17,536 nt of DNA from a bacterium (GCA_029978815.1 JAPOIQ010000003.1:1-17536); one strand, 5' to 3'; positions 1 to 8,278 are shown, counted from the first letter of the stretch. A program made the numbers and translations. The notes: generated by a model not told the origin, from the sequence alone.

Positions 1-669
1 AACAAAGCCGTAGCCCTCGTCTCGCATGTCGAGATACCCGTCGACCGGAACTGGTTCGTTACTTACCGGCGTGTCATCGTCATCGAAGAATTCGTGATCT
101 TCACCCTGCGGGCCATCATCGGGGCGGCCTCCTTTACGGCGGCGTCGACGACGGCGATTTCGGCTTTCACCATCTGCATCACGCGGGCCTTCTTGGCGTT
201 GACCGCCATCACGCTGCCCATCGCGTTGACCGTTGCGTTGCTGGCGTTGACCGCCATCACGCTGCTGGCCGTCACGCGATCTTCCATCACTATTCGACGA
301 GCCGTCCTTGCCAACGTCCTCGGCTGGCTCAGCAGAGAACTCGAGCTCCCATTCTGCTGGTGGCTCCTCGCCGTCGCCCGGAGTAGCAGAATCGTTTGAC
401 GTATCAGATGATTCAGGTGCTTCCGAGGGGGCTGGCTTGACCGACTTCTCAGCTCGAGCTGGCTTCGCAGGAATATCGCTCGTCGATGCCGACGCGCCGC
501 TACTTGTGCCTCCACTGGCTGAGCCACCAGTGGTTGCAAGTATTGCGTCAATAATTTCGGCCTTTTTCGAGCGCGCAGTTACTTTGACACCAAGCGCCTT
601 CGAAATCGCAAGAAGCTGTTCCTTGTCTTTCGTTTCGAGGACTGATTGTTCGAGAGCTTGAGCAGCCAC
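1..669 (-). CDS. rho: Transcription termination factor Rho, N-terminal part (3' end beyond window)
   Basis: Rho is the hexameric RNA helicase that ends transcription at untranslated RNA. Only the first 223 residues are in the window. Residues 8-45 form the Rho N-terminal helical domain (LLAISKALGVKV...KKAEIIDAIL). Residues about 46-205 are a low-complexity linker: Ser/Ala/Glu/Pro-rich first, then a Gln/Arg/Asp/Gly repeat stretch (about 130-165), then a run of seven arginines (172-178). Residues 206-223 (VPVDGYLDMRDEGYGFV) begin the cold-shock RNA-binding domain. The GTG at 669 is chosen because AGAAGG sits 5 bases upstream; an in-frame GTG at 675 overlaps that site. Long basic insertions are typical of actinobacterial Rho. 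The gene follows thrC on the same strand after a 215-base gap, as in the mycobacterial thr-rho cluster (where thrB lies between). Confidence 0.95.
   Translation of the reverse strand, partial: MAAQALEQSVLETKDKEQLLAISKALGVKVTARSKKAEIIDAILATTGGSASGGTSSGASASTSDIPAKPARAEKSVKPAPSEAPESSDTSNDSATPGDGEEPPAEWELEFSAEPAEDVGKDGSSNSDGRSRDGQQRDGGQRQQRNGQRDGQRDGGQRQEGPRDADGESRNRRRRRRRKGGRPDDGPQGEDHEFFDDDDTPVSNEPVPVDGYLDMRDEGYGFV
194..264. repeat. In-frame direct repeat inside the rho linker
   Basis: A 23-base unit beginning TGGCGTTGACCGCCATCACG occurs at 194-216 and again, identical, at 242-264. Degenerate copies (GCGTTGACCG) lie between them. The spacing is 48 bases, or 16 codons, so the reading frame is kept. 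The unit encodes the QRDGGQRQ repeats of the Rho linker. It is a coding tandem repeat that could expand or contract by slippage or recombination. Confidence 0.8.
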
Positions 670-884
670 GTTCACCTTCTCTTCGCCAAGAGGCGGAATA
701 TTGCTTCACGTGTTACCGATGGAAACGGGGTGTGGTGTTGCGAAGAAGAATCAACTCTCATCTTCAGCGGGGACAGCCCTGCACACCAGCGGCTACGTGG
801 GACGAATCAGTATTTCTGATATCGATTAGTTAGAGCGATCGCGCTAACTCCGCAAACTGTATCACCCCAGCGTGCAGACAGCAA
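670..884 (-). other. thrC-rho intergenic region / probable rho leader
   Basis: There is no gene in these 215 bases. The region must carry the end of the thrC message and probably the rho promoter and leader. It contains a near-palindrome at 829-848, a small hairpin at 806-820 (ATCAG-TATTT-CTGAT) and a weak GC hairpin at about 767-782. No hairpin with a following T-run, which would mark an intrinsic terminator, is visible. Rho genes are often autoregulated through long leaders; whether this one is cannot be told from the sequence. Confidence 0.5.
827..855 (-). promoter_or_regulatory. Possible rho promoter with palindromic spacer
   Basis: On the minus strand TTGCGG (855-850) is followed after exactly 17 bases by TAACTA (832-827). 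This resembles a -35/-10 pair, but the -10 lacks the final T. The spacer lies within the near-palindrome GTTAGCGCGATCGCTCTAAC (848-829), which has a perfect GCGATCGC core. The palindrome could be an operator or simply a weak hairpin after thrC. If it is a promoter, the rho leader would be about 150 bases. Confidence 0.25.
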
Positions 885-2255
885 TCATCTTCCGACTCGA
901 GAAACCTGCCGAACAAACGCAGAAACATCAGCGAGATCCGACGAAAGTTGCGTGATGTGCTCAGGCCGTTCCATCAGATCGCCAAGTGCCGAAGGTAACT
1001 CAGGTCGGATCCCAGTTGCCCGTTCAACCGCATCAGGGAACTTGGCGGGATGTGCAGTCGATAAACAGACTGTTGCACCCTCTCGAGCCTGCCTTCGAGC
1101 TGCCGCTGTCCCGGTTGCGGTGTGAGGGTCGATGAGCATTCCGGTCTCGCGATAAACCCTTCCGATCTCGGAAAGCGTCTGCTCATCATCGACACGTTCT
1201 GCCGAGAACGTCGATGAAATCCATTGGTGAAATCCATCCTCTTCGACTTCGAGCTTGCCGGTCGACCGAAAACGCTGCAGCTGCTCTGCGGTAAGACCAC
1301 CGTCTCGGTCATTCATCTCAAAGAGCAGACGCTCAAAGTTTGATGACACCTGGATGTCCATACTCGGACTCAGCGTCGGCACTACTGCTGCGGCTGACAT
1401 ATCTCGATCATTGACGAAACGAGAAAGGATGTCGTTCGCATTCGACGCAATGAGAAGATGGTCAATTGATGCCCCTGCCGATCGCGCAATCCAACCGGCT
1501 AGGACATTGCCAAAGTTTCCTGTCGGGACACAGAAGGTCGAAGACCCTGCGAGCGACTGAGACGCCGTCACGTAGTACACAATCTGAGCCATCACTCGTG
1601 CCCAGTTGATTGAGTTCACCGCAGACAAGTTGCAGTCGCGTCGAAGCTGCTCATCGGCAAACATCGCTTTCACGAGATCCTGACAATCGTCAAAGGTGCC
1701 GTCGATTGCAACCGCGTGAACATTCGAAGAGTCGACCGTCGTCATCTGACGTCGTTGCACCTCGCTTGTCCGGCCGTGGGGATACAAGATGACAATGTCG
1801 ACGTTGTCGCAGGCCTTCACCGCATCAATCGCAGCAGACCCTGTATCGCCACTCGTTGCTCCAACAATCGTCACCCGCTCGTTTCGCTCAGCAAGAACAT
1901 GGTCGAACAATCGTCCAACGACCTGCAACGCAAGGTCTTTGAACGCAAGCGTTGGCCCGTGGAAGAGCTCTTGGATCCATAGATCATCATCAATCTGCAC
2001 GAGCGGTGCTATCGCCGGGTGCCGAAACGTTGCATATGCATCACTCACAAGGCGCGCAAGCACATCATGAGGGATGTCATCACCGATGTACGCCGACATG
2101 ATCGACGTAGCGGTTTCCGCATAGTCATTTCCGAGCGGGGGCAATGTGGGCCAATTGGTTGGCACATACAGACCACCATCTGATGCAAGTCCTGTGAGGA
2201 GAACGTCTGAAAAGCTCAGTTCAGGAGCGTTTCCGCGCGTCGAGATGTAGTTCAC
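885..2255 (-). CDS. thrC: Threonine synthase (long, PLP-dependent type)
   Basis: Converts O-phosphohomoserine and water to threonine and phosphate, the last step of threonine synthesis, in the cytoplasm. The 456-residue protein starts with NYISTRG, the usual opening of the long ThrC class. It has the PLP-lysine motif HGPTLAFKD with K106, the phosphate-binding GATSGDTGSAA, and later VNSINWARVMAQ and PTGNFGN. It resembles the E. coli and Corynebacterium type rather than the shorter (about 360 aa) mycobacterial/Bacillus type. The start is a GTG directly after the hom stop codon (TAGGTG), with a GGGGGG ribosome-binding stretch inside the end of hom, so translation of the two is probably coupled. 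The expected partner thrB (homoserine kinase) is not next to it. Confidence 0.96.
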   Translation of the reverse strand: MNYISTRGNAPELSFSDVLLTGLASDGGLYVPTNWPTLPPLGNDYAETATSIMSAYIGDDIPHDVLARLVSDAYATFRHPAIAPLVQIDDDLWIQELFHGPTLAFKDLALQVVGRLFDHVLAERNERVTIVGATSGDTGSAAIDAVKACDNVDIVILYPHGRTSEVQRRQMTTVDSSNVHAVAIDGTFDDCQDLVKAMFADEQLRRDCNLSAVNSINWARVMAQIVYYVTASQSLAGSSTFCVPTGNFGNVLAGWIARSAGASIDHLLIASNANDILSRFVNDRDMSAAAVVPTLSPSMDIQVSSNFERLLFEMNDRDGGLTAEQLQRFRSTGKLEVEEDGFHQWISSTFSAERVDDEQTLSEIGRVYRETGMLIDPHTATGTAAARRQAREGATVCLSTAHPAKFPDAVERATGIRPELPSALGDLMERPEHITQLSSDLADVSAFVRQVSRVGR

Positions 2256-3566
2256 CTACCCCCCAATCACTCTGATGAGGCCACCAATTCGACGAACGAC
2301 ATCAAGTTCACGCAGTTGTCGGACAGTTGCCTGAACAGAGGACTCAACAGCTTCGTGAGTGATGAAAACAAGGCGTGCTTCTTCTCCAGCACCCTCCTGT
2401 TCAGCAGCACGGATGCTGACACCATGCTGGGCAAAGACACCAGTCACGCTGTGCAAGACGCCGGGTTGGTCAAGCACGTCAAGAGCGAGGAGATATTCAG
2501 CGCTCGTTGCATCAATTGGCCGAACTCGGGCCCGCTGGAACACCCCAAGCGATCCGTGAGTGCCTTGGCTGAGGTTGACAGCGGCGTCAATAAGATCGCC
2601 AAGTACCGCACTTGCAGTTGGTCCACCACCGGCGCCGCGGCCATAGAACATCAATGACCCAACGGCATCACCTTCGACGAACACCGCGTTATACGAGTCG
2701 CGAACAGATGCGAGCGGATGCTCATTTGGCACCATCGCCGGGTGCACCCGCACCGCAACCTCACCCGTTTCACGCTCCTGCTCAGCGATCCCAAGAAGTT
2801 TGACGACGTAGCCGAGCCTGCCTGCGATCGCGATATCGCTAGCGGTGATGTTGCTAATGCCCTCGTGATACACATCTCCAGCAACGACCTTTACGCCAAA
2901 CGCAATGCTCGCAATAATCGCCGCCTTCGCCCCAGCGTCAAAGCCTTCAACATCTGCCGTTGGGTCACGCTCGGCATACCCGAGTCGTTGAGCCTCAGAA
3001 AGCGCGTCGGCATAGTCGGCACCCTCGTTTGTCATTTTCGACAAGATGTAGTTCGTCGTGCCGTTGAGAATGCCCATCACCCTCGACACAGGTTCGCCCC
3101 GAAGACTCTCCCGCAACGGGCGAATAAGAGGGATACCACCAGCAACCGCCGCTTCGAACAGAAGGTCAACCCCGTTCGAATCCGCAAGTTCGAATAATTC
3201 GGCTCCGTGGTTAGCAAGGAGTTCTTTGTTGCCGGTGATCACTGGCTTTCCTGCTGAAAGAGCGGCAATGATGAGTTCGCGAGCAGGCTCGATACCGCCG
3301 ATCACCTCGACGATGACATCGATATCCGGATCGGACACAACGGCCATAGCGTCGTTGGTGAGTTGGGCGTCGCCAAGGTCAACACCGCGGTCTCGTGACA
3401 TGTTGCGAACGGCCACCGATCTCACTGAGAGATCCAAGCCAGTTCGCGCAGCAATCGAATCTCGCTGAGCGCGCAAGAGCGGCACCAATGCCCCGCCAAC
3501 ATTGCCGCAGCCGAGCAATCCGACTCGAACCTGTCGAGCGGCCGGAGAAACTGCTTGTTCTGTCAC
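2256..3566 (-). CDS. hom: Homoserine dehydrogenase
   Basis: Reduces aspartate-4-semialdehyde to homoserine with NAD(P)H, the branch point toward threonine and methionine. The 436-residue protein has the nucleotide-binding motif GLLGCGNVGG (16-25), the catalytic-domain signatures TGNKELLANHG and GILNGTTNYILS, and AERDPTADVEGFDAGAKAAI with the conserved lysine at 214. A C-terminal ACT domain (about 355-436, DVLDQPGVLHSVTGVFAQHG) suggests threonine feedback control. The frame stays open upstream to 3878, but that part overlaps the opposite crotonase gene and has no homoserine dehydrogenase character. The GTG at 3566 gives the normal family length and lies 7 bases after a TAGCCT box, so the message may be leaderless. 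No aspartokinase domain is fused. Confidence 0.95.
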   Translation of the reverse strand: MTEQAVSPAARQVRVGLLGCGNVGGALVPLLRAQRDSIAARTGLDLSVRSVAVRNMSRDRGVDLGDAQLTNDAMAVVSDPDIDVIVEVIGGIEPARELIIAALSAGKPVITGNKELLANHGAELFELADSNGVDLLFEAAVAGGIPLIRPLRESLRGEPVSRVMGILNGTTNYILSKMTNEGADYADALSEAQRLGYAERDPTADVEGFDAGAKAAIIASIAFGVKVVAGDVYHEGISNITASDIAIAGRLGYVVKLLGIAEQERETGEVAVRVHPAMVPNEHPLASVRDSYNAVFVEGDAVGSLMFYGRGAGGGPTASAVLGDLIDAAVNLSQGTHGSLGVFQRARVRPIDATSAEYLLALDVLDQPGVLHSVTGVFAQHGVSIRAAEQEGAGEEARLVFITHEAVESSVQATVRQLRELDVVRRIGGLIRVIGG

Positions 3567-3573
3567 TCTCAAG

Positions 3574-3579
3574 AGGCTA
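3574..3579 (-). promoter_or_regulatory. Putative -10 box for leaderless hom transcript
   Basis: TAGCCT on the minus strand fits the actinobacterial TANNNT -10 pattern. It ends 7 bases before the hom GTG, so transcription would begin at or next to the start codon. No good Shine-Dalgarno sequence precedes that GTG, which fits a leaderless mRNA. It lies in the 76-base divergent gap between hom and the crotonase gene. No clear -35 was seen. Confidence 0.4.
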
Positions 3580-3642
3580 TCCGCGAGGGCTCGCACCAGC
3601 CCCGACACGCCACACCAATCAGCCGCATGCTTCGATGGTTTG

Positions 3643-4446
3643 ATGGCGAAACGCGAACAGCCCGCACTGGAACACATTCGTTGGGAGCACACCAAAGGCG
3701 CATCGGTTGGAAACATCGTGCTAAACCGACCCGAGCGGCTCAACGCCCTCTCCGTCGCGCTCATGACGGAGATCATCGAACTCTGTGACTGGATCTCAGA
3801 CCAGCACGACATCAAAGTGGTGGTGCTGCGTGGCGAAGGCCGAGCATTCACGGCCGGATTCGACCTAAATGACTTCACGACCGTCTACGGCGGCTCCAAT
3901 CCGAGGGCTGGGGCCGAACTTGGCCGCACCATGGCAGACACCGTCACAAACATGCGACAACTCACCATCGCCGCAGTTCATGGTCACTGTGTAGGTGGCG
4001 GGGTCGTGCTCACGTCGGCATGTGATCTCCGCATTGCTGCCCAAGGCACTCGCTTCTCGATCCCCGAAGTCGACCTTGGCATCCCACTTGCGTGGGGAGG
4101 CGTGCCGCGACTCGTCCGAGAGGTAGGCCCGGCCGTTGCGAAAGAGCTCATTCTGTCCTGTCGACCATTTTCAGCCGAAGAAGCACTCCAACTCCGATTC
4201 ATCAATAGGGTTGTTGCAGATGTTGACCTCATCTCCGAGGCGCAATCGTTCGCTGATTCTCTTGCGTCGAAGCCGACGTTCTCGCTGCTTGCCACAAAAA
4301 CTCAGGTCAATGCCGTCATGGAGGAAATTGCGGGAACGGGTCGAAACGCCAACGATGCCGACACATTGGTCGTTGCACTTCATGATGAAGAGTCTCGGGC
4401 TGCCTCTCAGCGATATCTCGAGGCACGTTCAAACTCGTCGCGTTAA
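3643..4446 (+). CDS. Enoyl-CoA hydratase/isomerase (crotonase) family protein
   Basis: A 267-residue crotonase-fold protein that probably acts on a CoA thioester; the substrate is unknown. Visible landmarks are NRPERLNALS (28-37), the oxyanion-hole segment RAFTAGFDLNDF (67-78), HGHCVGGGVVLTSACDLR (113-130) and FSIPEVDLGIPLAWGGVPRL (138-157). The residue after GGGx that is glutamate in true enoyl-CoA hydratases (GGGCEL) is valine here, while the second catalytic glutamate is kept as E142 in the PE motif. It may therefore be an isomerase or another crotonase activity rather than a hydratase. The ATG at 3643 gives family length, though no strong ribosome-binding site is seen. It is divergent from hom and converges on lysA with 4 bases between the stop codons, splitting an otherwise minus-strand amino-acid cluster. 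Confidence 0.9.
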   Translation: MAKREQPALEHIRWEHTKGASVGNIVLNRPERLNALSVALMTEIIELCDWISDQHDIKVVVLRGEGRAFTAGFDLNDFTTVYGGSNPRAGAELGRTMADTVTNMRQLTIAAVHGHCVGGGVVLTSACDLRIAAQGTRFSIPEVDLGIPLAWGGVPRLVREVGPAVAKELILSCRPFSAEEALQLRFINRVVADVDLISEAQSFADSLASKPTFSLLATKTQVNAVMEEIAGTGRNANDADTLVVALHDEESRAASQRYLEARSNSSR

Positions 4447-4450
4447 CGCT

Positions 4451-5740
4451 CTAGTTGCCCGCTTCAAACACGTCGGTCGCCAACAGGTCGTCATAGGTTT
4501 CGCGCCGAACGACGAGTCGAGCATCGCCATTGCGGACAAATACAACTGCTGGTCGTACAACCTTGTTGTAATTCGAACCCATCGAATGACCGTATGCACC
4601 GGTAACCGGGGTGAACAGCAAATCACCGACTTCAAGGTCCTCGGGAAGACGAGCGTCGGCAACAAGGACGTCACCACTTTCGCAGTGCTTTCCAACCACC
4701 CTCGCCGCAACCGAACGATCAGCAAATGGGTCACGAACGAGGGCTGCTTCGTAGCCAGACCCGTACAGCACAGGTCGAGGGTTGTCACTCATTCCCCCAT
4801 CAACCGAGACATACCGCCGAACTCCTGGAATGTCTTTCACCGTACCCACCGTGTACACGGTGATCGCCGCTGCCGCCGCGATCGCCCGGCCCGGCTCGAC
4901 CGATACTCGCGACCGAACCCCGAGTGCTTCGCACGCATCGAGGAGCACCGATCCCCACGTCGAAATAGTGGGCGCCTCCTCCCCTGCCACATATGGGACG
5001 CCAAGCCCCCCGCCAAGGACAAGTTCAGGTAAGTCAAGCGGAATCGAGAACTCGGCCATCACCTGCGCAGCCTTCGCAAAACTCGCCGCGTCGAAGACAT
5101 TCGATCCGATGTGGCAATGAACACCGATGAGGTTCAACACCGACGACGTTCTCACTCGGTCAACGGCTCGGGCGGCGTCACCATTTTCTAGGTTGAAACC
5201 AAACTTTGAATCGTTCTGGCCGGTGGAAATGAATTCATGGGTATGCGCTGACACCCCCGGGGTAATGCGAAGCAATACCGACGGAACAGTGACACCCGGC
5301 TGTGCACCAAGGCGCTCGAGGCGGTCGATCTCATCAAATGAGTCGACGACAATCGCATGAACTCCTGCATCAATCGCCATTTCGAGTTCGAACACGCTCT
5401 TGTTGTTGCCATGCAGGACACAAGCCGACGCGGGAACGCCTGCGGAGAGGGCAACATGAAGCTCTCCACCGGACGCGACGTCGAGCATCATTCCTTCGGA
5501 ATAGGCGAGATCAGCCATCGCCCGACACAGAAATGCCTTCGTCGCGTAGACGGCAGATTGGTGGCCGAACGCGGCTACCGCCTGACGGCAGCGATCTCTC
5601 AAGTGATCCTCGTCGTACACGAACAGCGGCGTACCAAACTCTGCTGCAAGGTCAGCAACACTCACACCACCGATGATGAGCGAGCCATCATCGGCCACTG
5701 CAGCATTATCGGGTAGAAGGTTTCGTGGAAGCGGGTTCAC
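4451..5740 (-). CDS. lysA: Diaminopimelate decarboxylase
   Basis: Decarboxylates meso-diaminopimelate to lysine, the last step of lysine synthesis, using PLP. The 429-residue protein has the PLP lysine in AVYATKAF (K68), the barrel motif GVHCHIGSN, the phosphate-binding EPGRAI and the C-terminal GKHCESGDVL, whose cysteine contributes to the active site across the dimer. The GTG start overlaps the argS stop as GTGA and has GGAG 5 bases upstream, so argS and lysA are translationally coupled, as in other actinobacteria. Its stop lies 4 bases from the stop of the opposing crotonase gene, with no terminator visible between. Confidence 0.96.
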   Translation of the reverse strand: MNPLPRNLLPDNAAVADDGSLIIGGVSVADLAAEFGTPLFVYDEDHLRDRCRQAVAAFGHQSAVYATKAFLCRAMADLAYSEGMMLDVASGGELHVALSAGVPASACVLHGNNKSVFELEMAIDAGVHAIVVDSFDEIDRLERLGAQPGVTVPSVLLRITPGVSAHTHEFISTGQNDSKFGFNLENGDAARAVDRVRTSSVLNLIGVHCHIGSNVFDAASFAKAAQVMAEFSIPLDLPELVLGGGLGVPYVAGEEAPTISTWGSVLLDACEALGVRSRVSVEPGRAIAAAAAITVYTVGTVKDIPGVRRYVSVDGGMSDNPRPVLYGSGYEAALVRDPFADRSVAARVVGKHCESGDVLVADARLPEDLEVGDLLFTPVTGAYGHSMGSNYNKVVRPAVVFVRNGDARLVVRRETYDDLLATDVFEAGN

Positions 5741-7494
5741 ATCTGCTCCGGGGCCTCAATGCCGAGGAGTTCGAGCCCAGCTGACAGCGTTCGCGCCGTG
5801 AGGTCGCAGAGCGCAAGCCGCGAGCCGCGGATATCGCCCTCAGACTTCATCACGGCGCAATGCTCGTAAAACGTGGTGAAGAGTTGGGCGAGTTCAAAAA
5901 GATATGTGCACAGACGGTGCGGAGCGTTTGACCCAATCGCATCAGCAAGAGCGGCCGGATATGCTAGCAGTTGAAGCCCGAGTGCCCGCTCGGCAGGCTC
6001 TTCAACCACGATGCTGCCAACAGAAACCTGCTCTTCAGCTGCACGTCGGAAGATCGAACGAATCCGAGCATGGGCGTATTGAAGGTAAGGCGAGGTATTG
6101 CCATCAAACGCGAGCATCCGGTCCCAATTGAAGACGTAATCACGGACACGATCAGTCGACAGGTCGGCATATTTCACTGCTCCGATGCCAATCATTTGCG
6201 CGACAGCAGCTCGCTCTGCATCAGAGAGTCCCGGATTCTTCTCTTCAACTGCCGCCGATGCACGATCGATCGCCTCCGACAGCAAGTCGACAAGCTTTAC
6301 TGACTCCCCGCTCCGGCTACGCAGCATCTTCTTGTCGTCGCCGAGCACATTCCCAAAGGCAACGTGAACAGCAGACACACCATCTGGCATCCAGCCGGCC
6401 ATCTTTGCAACAGCAAATACCATCTCGAGATGCTGCTGTTGTGGCGCACCGATGACATACAGCATGAGGTCGGCGTTCAGCCGTTCGACACGATCAATGA
6501 CACATGCGAGATCGCTAGTTGCGTAGTTAAAGCCGCCTGTTCGCGCTTGCACGATAAGCGGAAGGGGGTCGCCGTCACGGTTGGTGAAACCTGGTGGGAA
6601 GACAACCTTTGCTCCATCACTTTCTGACATCAGCCCAGAACCTTCAAGACGCTCGAGCGTGCTCGGCATGAGCGGCTGATACCTGCTTTCGCCCATCAGA
6701 TCATCGTCAACGAGGAGCACACCGAGTTGTCGATACACGGTGTTGAAGTACTCGGTTGACATTGCGACGAGGCGGTTCCACAGCACGTGCGTTTCTGCGT
6801 CACCGCTCTGCAACAACACAACCCGCTGTCGAGAGCGATCCTGAAATTCTGCTGACTCATTGAACTTTGCGTTCGCCGCCTTGTAAAACCCGTCGAGGTC
6901 ACCCTGGCCGAGCCCCGATGCTGCGACTTCCTCACCGAGGTCGAGAAGGTGCTCGATGAGCATTCCGAATGGCCGACCCCAGTCGCCGATGTGATTCTCA
7001 CGAATGACACGATGTCCGGCTGCGGTATACATCCGAACTAATGCGTCACCGATGACGGTAGATCGAAGGTGACCAACGTGCATTTCCTTTGCGACGTTCG
7101 GTGCTGAGTAATCAATGACGACGGTTTGAGTCTCAGATGCCTGCCGAAGTCCTAGCCGCTCATCATTTGCCACCTCAGTAAGCAAGGTGTTGATCATGTC
7201 GTTCGAAAATGTGACGTTGATGAATCCCGGGCCTGCGACCTCAATCGCTGAGCACATGTCAGCAAGTTCACCCGACTCAACAATCTCGGTTGCGAGATCT
7301 CTCGGGTTGCAGCCGAGCTGCTTTGCAAGCGGAAGTGCCCCGTTGATTTGTGCGTCAGCTCGATCACTTGGCCGAACGACAGGATCGACGACCTCTCCTC
7401 CCGCACGTTGCGACAGCCATGGGGCGAGACGCGCCGATAACAACGCAATCGGATCAGTTAACGGCGTCTCTACAAGTGTGCGTTCGTTCGGCAT
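5737..7494 (-). CDS. argS: Arginyl-tRNA synthetase
   Basis: Charges tRNA-Arg with arginine in the cytoplasm; class I synthetase. The 585-residue protein carries an N-terminal tRNA-recognition domain (about 1-115), then SAPNVAKEMHVGHLRST with the HIGH-type HVGH at 139-142. The KMSKS-like loop is GDDKKMLRSRSG (about 385-396). The C-terminal anticodon-binding helical domain includes YLQYAHARIRSIFRR and ends APEQM. The ATG start has GGAG 5 bases upstream. lysA follows with a GTGA overlap. It lies 55 bases downstream of the regulator gene on the same strand, so read-through from the regulator promoter is possible. Confidence 0.96.
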   Translation of the reverse strand: MPNERTLVETPLTDPIALLSARLAPWLSQRAGGEVVDPVVRPSDRADAQINGALPLAKQLGCNPRDLATEIVESGELADMCSAIEVAGPGFINVTFSNDMINTLLTEVANDERLGLRQASETQTVVIDYSAPNVAKEMHVGHLRSTVIGDALVRMYTAAGHRVIRENHIGDWGRPFGMLIEHLLDLGEEVAASGLGQGDLDGFYKAANAKFNESAEFQDRSRQRVVLLQSGDAETHVLWNRLVAMSTEYFNTVYRQLGVLLVDDDLMGESRYQPLMPSTLERLEGSGLMSESDGAKVVFPPGFTNRDGDPLPLIVQARTGGFNYATSDLACVIDRVERLNADLMLYVIGAPQQQHLEMVFAVAKMAGWMPDGVSAVHVAFGNVLGDDKKMLRSRSGESVKLVDLLSEAIDRASAAVEEKNPGLSDAERAAVAQMIGIGAVKYADLSTDRVRDYVFNWDRMLAFDGNTSPYLQYAHARIRSIFRRAAEEQVSVGSIVVEEPAERALGLQLLAYPAALADAIGSNAPHRLCTYLFELAQLFTTFYEHCAVMKSEGDIRGSRLALCDLTARTLSAGLELLGIEAPEQM

Positions 7495-7549
7495 CGCAAC
7501 TCCATTGTGGCGGGAATCAGACCGAGAACGGCGGCTCTACCGCAAGGAC

Positions 7550-8278
7550 TCAAAGCGTTGTTGAGCAGAACGTGTCACCAAAGGCAAGTGACGCTTCTGT
7601 TGTCACTTGGCCAATACTCTCGCCGTACAGAGCTGCGAGCATCCCTCTCACCATTCCGCGGTCGACAGCACAGATCACCGGATGCTCAGTAGCGATATCA
7701 CCGAACGGGCAATGGTCGTTGATGATCCGAAGCTGATTCGATCGGTTGTCGGCATGCGCTGCGAACCCGTGCGCAGTCAGAGCATCAGCAACCGAACGCA
7801 TTGCGGCACGGAGCGATTTCTGGCCTCGATCAATCGTTTCTCCGGTGAGGCCCTCGGCCATCGCGCGACCGTATTCGGCCCCCACCTCTTCAGCGAGAAT
7901 CTCAGCTTCGTCACGTGGCAATTTCGTCAACGCGCGGCCAAGCAAGGAAAGCACGAGGTCGTCGCTTCGAACCGGGAACTCGGTCACCACATCATCGACA
8001 GCGACATACCGCTTCGATGGACGACCTGCCGCTCCTGACCCACCTCGACCACTATGAACCTCGAGGTAACCGCCAGCGGCGAGTTTCTCTAAGTGGTGGC
8101 GCGCAACGTTCGGATGAACCCCAACTTCTGCCGCAACTTCGGAGGTCGTGACACCACTGGCATCTGCAGCATCTCGGGCAAAGAGGTACACCCTCCGTCG
8201 TGTCGGGTCTCCAAACGCGTCGGTAATCGCCGACACGGTCGCACTAAACGACGCAGTTGAGGAACCTTTTGATGCCAC
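7550..8278 (-). CDS. Winged-helix regulator with SufR-like C-terminal cysteines
   Basis: A 242-residue predicted DNA-binding regulator of the ArsR/DeoR-like COG2345 type, the group that includes the Fe-S-sensing SufR. Residues about 17-75 are the winged helix (FGDPTRRRVYLFA; VTTSEVAAEVGVHPNVARHHLEKL), followed by the GRPSKRY wing typical of the family. The C-terminal part has DHCPFGDIATEHPVIC: Cys190 and Cys203 are separated by exactly 12 residues, as in the first cysteine pair of SufR. A third cysteine is at 238 near the end. The frame is open to 8353, but that start would overlap mrp. The GTG at 8278 is chosen because TAAGAT lies 7 bases upstream and this frees the divergent operator-like palindrome. 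The mrp neighbour supports a Fe-S-linked role. The effector and targets are inference. Confidence 0.8.
   Translation of the reverse strand: MASKGSSTASFSATVSAITDAFGDPTRRRVYLFARDAADASGVTTSEVAAEVGVHPNVARHHLEKLAAGGYLEVHSGRGGSGAAGRPSKRYVAVDDVVTEFPVRSDDLVLSLLGRALTKLPRDEAEILAEEVGAEYGRAMAEGLTGETIDRGQKSLRAAMRSVADALTAHGFAAHADNRSNQLRIINDHCPFGDIATEHPVICAVDRGMVRGMLAALYGESIGQVTTEASLAFGDTFCSTTL

Noticed and set aside
194..264. Repeats as a possible CRISPR array
   Set aside because: Two identical 23-base copies 48 bases apart in frame within rho, with degenerate related sequence between them rather than unique spacers; this is a coding repeat.
63..551. 162-residue minus-strand frame inside rho
   Set aside because: It is the alternate frame of the repetitive rho linker; the in-frame Rho domains before and after fix the real frame.
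829..848. Palindrome as an intrinsic terminator for thrC
   Set aside because: The stem is interrupted and no T-run follows on either strand, so it is not called as a terminator.
3567..3878. N-terminal extension of hom (104 residues)
   Set aside because: It overlaps the start of the opposite crotonase gene, has no homoserine dehydrogenase features and would make the protein far longer than the family.
4136..5032. 298-residue plus-strand frame across the end of the crotonase gene and lysA
   Set aside because: Its composition is Arg/Ser-rich and patternless, and it covers well-identified lysA and crotonase sequence in other frames.
7495..7549. T-box or other amino-acid leader before argS
   Set aside because: The gap is only 55 bases and shows only a 4-bp GCGG/CCGC hairpin, too little for a T-box or riboswitch.
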